Part shown: positions 60,707-64,000 of the stretch, piece by piece
Numbering within the stretch: position 1 is the stretch's first letter
How the letters are laid out: each line of letters begins with the position of its first letter
Source of the DNA: AE-B3B sp964543295
Lineage (GTDB): Bacteria; Aerophobota; Aerophobia; Aerophobales; AE-B3A
DNA: 64,000 bases
Assembly (NCBI GenBank): GCA_964543295.1
Contig: CAZIXA010000007.1
Location: 17,483 to 81,482, forward strand
Direction of reading: 5' to 3'
Position numbers and translations under genes: made by a program
The notes under the pieces: generated by a model
Database searches by the model: none
What the model was told of the DNA's origin: nothing
Seen by the model: the letters and a program-made list of their open reading frames with translations, nothing else

Positions 60707-61780
60707 TCATAATTTTCTATCTTTTTTTCGGAGAGTGCTCCAAACAGTATCTCGGCTGAATGATTTTTTCCCACAGGAGGCCCTTACAACTAATCTCGGT
60801 TCTAAGAGTATATGGCGGGACGTTCCTCTTTTTTGACGAATCCTCTCCAGAAGCAGACTAACAGCTATTTTCCCCATCTCTTCTTTTTTTTGAGCTACTG
60901 TGGTTAGAGGAACTGAGGCAAATGGAGCAATCTCATCATCATCATACCCTATCACCGCTACATCATCCGGTACTTTTAGCCCGGCTTCCCTGATAGCCCT
61001 TAGAGCCCCGATAGCTATGCCATCATTTACAGCAAGGAGAGCGGAAATCCCGGATTCATTTGTTAAAAAGGATGTCATAGCCTTGTAGGCGCATTTCTTT
61101 GGTTTGTTTAAATTCTTTTCCGTCGCGATTATCTTTCTGAATCCAATACCAAATTCACGAAGCGCCTTTTCGTATCCCTTAATTCTGTCCTGAATTGAAG
61201 TACAAGGAGCTTCCGGACCACTCAGGAGAGCGATCCTCTCATGACCTAACCTTATCAGATGTTTTACTGCTACGTAGGCCCCTTTCACATTATCGGTAGT
61301 TACCCTGTCAGCATCTATCTCTGGGAGATATCTATCCACGAATACAAAAGGAATTTTTTCCCTCAAACGCTGATAGTACCTTAGATCAACATTATGCGAG
61401 GAAGGTATTATTATCAACCCCTCCACTCTTCTTTCCCTGAGTAAGTCAATGAGCAATTCCTCTTTTTCTGTGTGCCCGTATGAGCTGCCCAAGATTATAC
61501 CGTAACCTTTACCGGTTGCCTCATCTTCAATAGCATGGAATATTTCAGAGTAATATGTGCCCCCCATAAAACTAGGAAAGATCAAGCCAATGGCGGTCGA
61601 CTTCTCCAATCTTAGCCCTGCTGCTAATTTGCTTGGCTGAAAATCTAAATCCTTAGCGGCTTTGAGTACCTTCTTTCTGGTCTTCTCAGCTACAGGATAG
61701 GAATTGTTGTTTAGTACCCTCGAGACAGTGGCGATGGAAACTCCAGCTAATCTGGCCACATCTCTAATGGTCACCCACAT
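60707..61780 (-). CDS. LacI-family transcriptional regulator
   Basis: A 357-residue repressor. The helix-turn-helix and hinge are residues 3-60 (VTIRDVARLAGVSIATVSRV, LNNNSYPVAEKTRKKVLKAA), followed by the sugar-binding domain (IGLIFPSFMGGTYYSEIFHA onward). AGAGGTG precedes the ATG. It lies directly upstream of importer system 3 in the same direction and probably regulates it, as well as itself through the perfect palindrome in its promoter. Confidence 0.94.
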   Translation of the reverse strand: MWVTIRDVARLAGVSIATVSRVLNNNSYPVAEKTRKKVLKAAKDLDFQPSKLAAGLRLEKSTAIGLIFPSFMGGTYYSEIFHAIEDEATGKGYGIILGSSYGHTEKEELLIDLLRERRVEGLIIIPSSHNVDLRYYQRLREKIPFVFVDRYLPEIDADRVTTDNVKGAYVAVKHLIRLGHERIALLSGPEAPCTSIQDRIKGYEKALREFGIGFRKIIATEKNLNKPKKCAYKAMTSFLTNESGISALLAVNDGIAIGALRAIREAGLKVPDDVAVIGYDDDEIAPFASVPLTTVAQKKEEMGKIAVSLLLERIRQKRGTSRHILLEPRLVVRASCGKKSFSRDTVWSTLRKKDRKL

Positions 61781-61797
61781 TTTAAGACACCTCTTAT

Positions 61798-61817
61798 TAT
61801 AGTAAACGTTTACTATA
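61798..61817. promoter_or_regulatory. 20-bp perfect palindrome, LacI-type operator
   Basis: TATAGTAAACGTTTACTATA is its own exact complement, with the central CG typical of LacI-family operators. It overlaps the last base of the -10 box and the expected start site of the lacI promoter, so binding should block transcription of lacI. Confidence 0.85.
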
Positions 61818-61845
61818 CTATAAAAGAAAAATAAAATTTTGTCAA
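61817..61845 (-). promoter_or_regulatory. Promoter for the lacI gene at 60707
   Basis: Minus-strand TTGACA (61845-61840) and TATAGT (61822-61817) are 17 bases apart, a near-consensus sigma-70 promoter. It is divergent from the trxB promoter, with only about 8 bases between the -35 boxes. Confidence 0.8.
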
Positions 61846-61852
61846 AAAGTGC

Positions 61853-61880
61853 TTGATTAAATTCACTTTATCTTTATAAT
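61853..61880 (+). promoter_or_regulatory. Promoter for trxB
   Basis: TTGATT (61853-61858) and TATAAT (61875-61880) are 16 bases apart, about 40 bases upstream of the trxB ATG. Confidence 0.8.
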
Positions 61881-61884
61881 ACGA

Positions 61885-61900
61885 TAGGTAATCTTACCTA
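61885..61900. promoter_or_regulatory. Palindrome at the trxB start site, candidate operator
   Basis: TAGGTAA and TTACCTA form perfect 7-bp arms around TC. The site starts 5 bases after the -10 box, at the expected transcription start, so a repressor bound here would block trxB. The regulator is unknown; it is unlike the LacI operator next door. Confidence 0.6.
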
Positions 61901-61922
61901 ATTTAATACGAGGAGTATCGGA

Positions 61923-62867
61923 ATGAGGAACAAAACTTATGATCTGGTAACAATTGGAGCGGGGCCAGCGGGATTGACAGCCTCTATTTACGCCCAGAGG
62001 GCTCGACTGGATGCAATGGTCCTGGAAAGACTTATTCCTGGAGGTCAAATTCTCCTTTCCCAAAGGATTGAAAACTATCCTGGGGTTCCACTCCCTGTAT
62101 CAACCAAGAGACTAATGGAAAAGATGCACAAACAGGCAGAAAATCTGGGGATGAAGCTAGAACAAGTTGAAGCTAAGGGAATTGAACTGGATGAGGAAAA
62201 GAAAATCATTCATACCCTCTCCGACAAAAAATTCCCCACGCTGGCGGTAATAATCGCTAGTGGCACTGAGCCAAGTAAATTAGGAGCGGAGGGAGAGGCA
62301 ACATTTGTCGGGCGTGGGGTATCCTATTGCGCTACTTGCGATGCCCCCTTTTTTAAGGACCAAGAGGTAATGGTAGTGGGGGGAGGTGATACTGCCTTAG
62401 AAGAAGCCTTACATCTTGTTAAATTTGTGAGCAAAGTCTATCTTGTTCACCGACGAGGCATGCTGAGAGCGGAAAAGATTCTGCAGGAACGAGCATTTAG
62501 AAATCCTAAAGTTAAGATAATTTGGAGATCAGCAGTAACCATGATTTATGGAGATAGCCAGGTTGAGGGAGTCAACCTAAAGAATCTAGAAACCGGGAAG
62601 ATGAAAAAGGTTCCTTGCTCAGGGGTATTCATCTCCGTTGGTTTAAAACCAAACACAGAATTTATACGAGGCTTGATAGAGTGTGATAAAAAAGGATTTG
62701 TAAAAACCCGAGCCAATTTAGAGACTAATGTGCCTGGTATCTTTGCCTGTGGTGACGTAAGAAAAAATTTGCTGAAGCAGGTGGTAGTCGCCTGCGGTGA
62801 AGGTGCCTTGGCCGCGGTCTCAGCAGAAAAATACATAAATAAAGTAAAAGGAATTGAATATAAATAA
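61923..62867 (+). CDS. trxB: Thioredoxin reductase
   Basis: TrxB passes electrons from NADPH via FAD to thioredoxin. The 314 residues have the FAD motif GAGPAGLTA (12-20), the redox-active CATC (Cys136 and Cys139 in SYCATCDAP), the pyridine-nucleotide motif VVGGGDTALEEAL and the C-terminal GIFACGDVR. The R residues that usually bind NADPH phosphate appear as VHRRGMLRA, so NADPH use is plausible. GAGGAG precedes the ATG. No thioredoxin gene is adjacent in the window. Confidence 0.96.
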   Translation: MRNKTYDLVTIGAGPAGLTASIYAQRARLDAMVLERLIPGGQILLSQRIENYPGVPLPVSTKRLMEKMHKQAENLGMKLEQVEAKGIELDEEKKIIHTLSDKKFPTLAVIIASGTEPSKLGAEGEATFVGRGVSYCATCDAPFFKDQEVMVVGGGDTALEEALHLVKFVSKVYLVHRRGMLRAEKILQERAFRNPKVKIIWRSAVTMIYGDSQVEGVNLKNLETGKMKKVPCSGVFISVGLKPNTEFIRGLIECDKKGFVKTRANLETNVPGIFACGDVRKNLLKQVVVACGEGALAAVSAEKYINKVKGIEYK

Positions 62868-62882
62868 CTGAAATCACATTAT

Positions 62883-63905
62883 TTGACTGTTTGTTACAGG
62901 TGTGATATAAAGAACTTTGAGAAATTCACCAGAGCGGAACCTGTGACCACACAATCAATCAAAGCAGCCTCAGAAAAAAAAAACAAAATTTTATTAGTCA
63001 TTATAACAGTCGGTAGTTTAATCCTTCTAATTGCATTTCCTGGCCATGGTGCTGATTATTTGCATATCACCGACAGCGGTTTTGTCGGTCTTCCTATTAG
63101 TGTCAGAGCTATGGGTATGGGTGGTGCCTTTGTAGCCATAGCTGACGACTATGGAGCCTGCTATTTTAATCCAGCCGGTTTGGTACAGGTCAGGCAAAGA
63201 CAACTAGGAACAATGTACACCGATTTATACGGTTTGGGTCTTCTGCACCATTATTTCCTCTCTTTTGTGGAACCCACTACTGGTATGGGGGCAGGAGGAA
63301 TCAGTTGGAGTCGATTATCGGCTGATCTTGAACCGGAGAAATGGAATTATGACTTGATTTTCTATTCCTATGGACAGTTTTTGTCACCCACCAAGCCAAG
63401 CCCAAAGGAGGTTTTTAGCAGTTGGGGAGTTAATATAAAATACTTAAAACATACTACTACCTGGGAGGAGGGCAGTGGCTATGGTTTAGACGCCGCCTTT
63501 TTTATACGAAGAAGAAAGTTCTCATGGGGAGCTAAGGTAGAGAATTTAATTTCTCAGGTAAAGTGGGGAACACAGAGAAAAGAATCCATCCCCCTCACTG
63601 TAAAATTCGGTACAGCCTACACATTTTCTTCCCGAGGCCTTTTAGCTTTAGATGTAGGGGCTTCCAGAGAAGACTTTCCCAGAGAGATTCGCTTGGGCAG
63701 TGAGTGGTGGCCAATGCAAGGTATGGGAATTCGCCTGGGAATAGTTAAAATATTTCAGAAGTCTGCTGATTTTCGGATCACTGCAGGGTTGGGTTTTCAC
63801 ATCCCGGCTGGAAAGAAGATAGGAAGTATTGAGTTTGATTATGCCTTCTCATACAACAGAGACCTTCCTCACACTCACTACTTTTCCCTTTCTTATAGCT
63901 TCTAA
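62883..63905 (+). CDS. PorV/PorQ-like outer-membrane beta-barrel protein
   Basis: A beta-barrel protein with a signal sequence (ILLVIITVGSLILLIAFPGH, cleaved before ADYLHITDS) and the family start VRAMGMGGAFVAIADDYGACYFNPAGLVQV, shown here in two parts in the protein, RAMGMGGAFVAIADD and YFNPAGL. Alternating aromatic strands follow and the end is HYFSLSYSF, with the terminal Phe of outer-membrane barrels. The start is uncertain: TTG at 62883 leaves a long leader, and GTG at 62943 gives a more usual signal peptide. Function is unknown; relatives take part in surface secretion or uptake. Confidence 0.82.
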   Translation: MTVCYRCDIKNFEKFTRAEPVTTQSIKAASEKKNKILLVIITVGSLILLIAFPGHGADYLHITDSGFVGLPISVRAMGMGGAFVAIADDYGACYFNPAGLVQVRQRQLGTMYTDLYGLGLLHHYFLSFVEPTTGMGAGGISWSRLSADLEPEKWNYDLIFYSYGQFLSPTKPSPKEVFSSWGVNIKYLKHTTTWEEGSGYGLDAAFFIRRRKFSWGAKVENLISQVKWGTQRKESIPLTVKFGTAYTFSSRGLLALDVGASREDFPREIRLGSEWWPMQGMGIRLGIVKIFQKSADFRITAGLGFHIPAGKKIGSIEFDYAFSYNRDLPHTHYFSLSYSF

Positions 63906-63945
63906 ATAGGTAATTATTCAGCCGCAGATTTACGCTGATATTTTT

Positions 63946-64000
63946 AGGCATAGGAATTTCAATAATTTCTCTGAATTGTTATGAAGTAAACCTCGGCAGA
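63946..64000 (-). repeat. 55-bp dispersed repeat, copy 2 (cut by window end)
   Basis: The reverse complement of this stretch matches 2008-2062 at about 50 of 55 positions. Next to it, 63919-63940 contains GCCGCAGATTTACGCTGATA, of a kind seen in widespread bacterial repeat families. The repeat may continue beyond the window. Confidence 0.75.

Noticed and set aside
1..64000. CRISPR array or prophage
   Set aside because: No regularly spaced short repeats, cas genes, integrase, or phage structural genes are present.

Overview
The window looks like a chromosomal segment of an anaerobic, fermentative, two-membrane bacterium from a little-studied lineage. Pointers are a PorV/PorQ-type outer-membrane protein, HflK/HflC, a pyruvate phosphate dikinase, a tungsten-type aldehyde:ferredoxin oxidoreductase, V-type (not F-type) ATPase subunits, three binding-protein sugar transporters, and an EF-Tu with an unusual cysteine cluster. 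The DNA is moderately AT-rich, and TTG and GTG starts are common. I cannot name the phylum from sequence alone.

Layout. 1-4000 (minus strand): the conserved translation block tRNA-Tyr, tRNA-Thr, tuf, rpmG, tRNA-Trp, secE, nusG, rplK, rplA; rplA runs off the window. 4003-8927: ppdK behind a near-consensus promoter, then hflK-hflC. 9139-15617 (plus): one tightly packed operon of proA, a TsaC-arginine-phosphatase fusion, dCMP deaminase, two V-ATPase subunits without the rest of the enzyme, and an iron alcohol dehydrogenase. 15704-17353: a LacI regulator followed by a broken aldehyde dehydrogenase. 17650-20082: glmS and a secreted phospholipase-D-fold protein. 20230-28630 (minus): a sugar-acid catabolic cluster (KDPG aldolase, several SDR and zinc dehydrogenases, some broken, and a sugar ABC importer without ATPase). 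28750-30681: nudC and gene wreckage.

30721-36032 (minus) is an inositol-like or uronate-like pathway: IolG, an IolN-type creatininase-fold hydrolase, two zinc dehydrogenases and an HpcH/HpaI aldolase. Between 36406 and 47809 lies an 11.4-kb segment bounded by two identical 458-bp direct repeats (35948-36405 and 47810-48267). It carries IS3 wreckage, ridA, a threonine synthase-like gene, an aldehyde:ferredoxin oxidoreductase, a zinc dehydrogenase and a second ATPase-less sugar importer. Recombination between the repeats would excise it and rejoin an intact iclR-aldolase operon. Just upstream of iclR sits a 1751-bp ISNCY/IS1202-like element with 17-bp near-identical flanks. A 385-bp inverted-repeat element is nested in its transposase gene; removing it with one 5-bp duplication restores that reading frame.

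50675-53731 (plus): xseA-xseB, a DUF212 membrane protein and nadK. 53807-61780 (minus): a LacI regulator, a complete sugar ABC importer with the only ABC ATPase of the window, and two glycosyltransferases, one a recognisable GT78 mannosylglycerate synthase, suggesting compatible-solute synthesis coupled to sugar import. 61853-63905 (plus): trxB and a PorV-like protein. The MsmX-like ATPase at 56308 may energise all three importers. All three binding-protein genes are followed by a strong stem-loop before their permease genes. Small repeat elements with branched hairpin cores occur at 1914, 6801 and 17459, and a 55-bp repeat occurs near both ends of the window.
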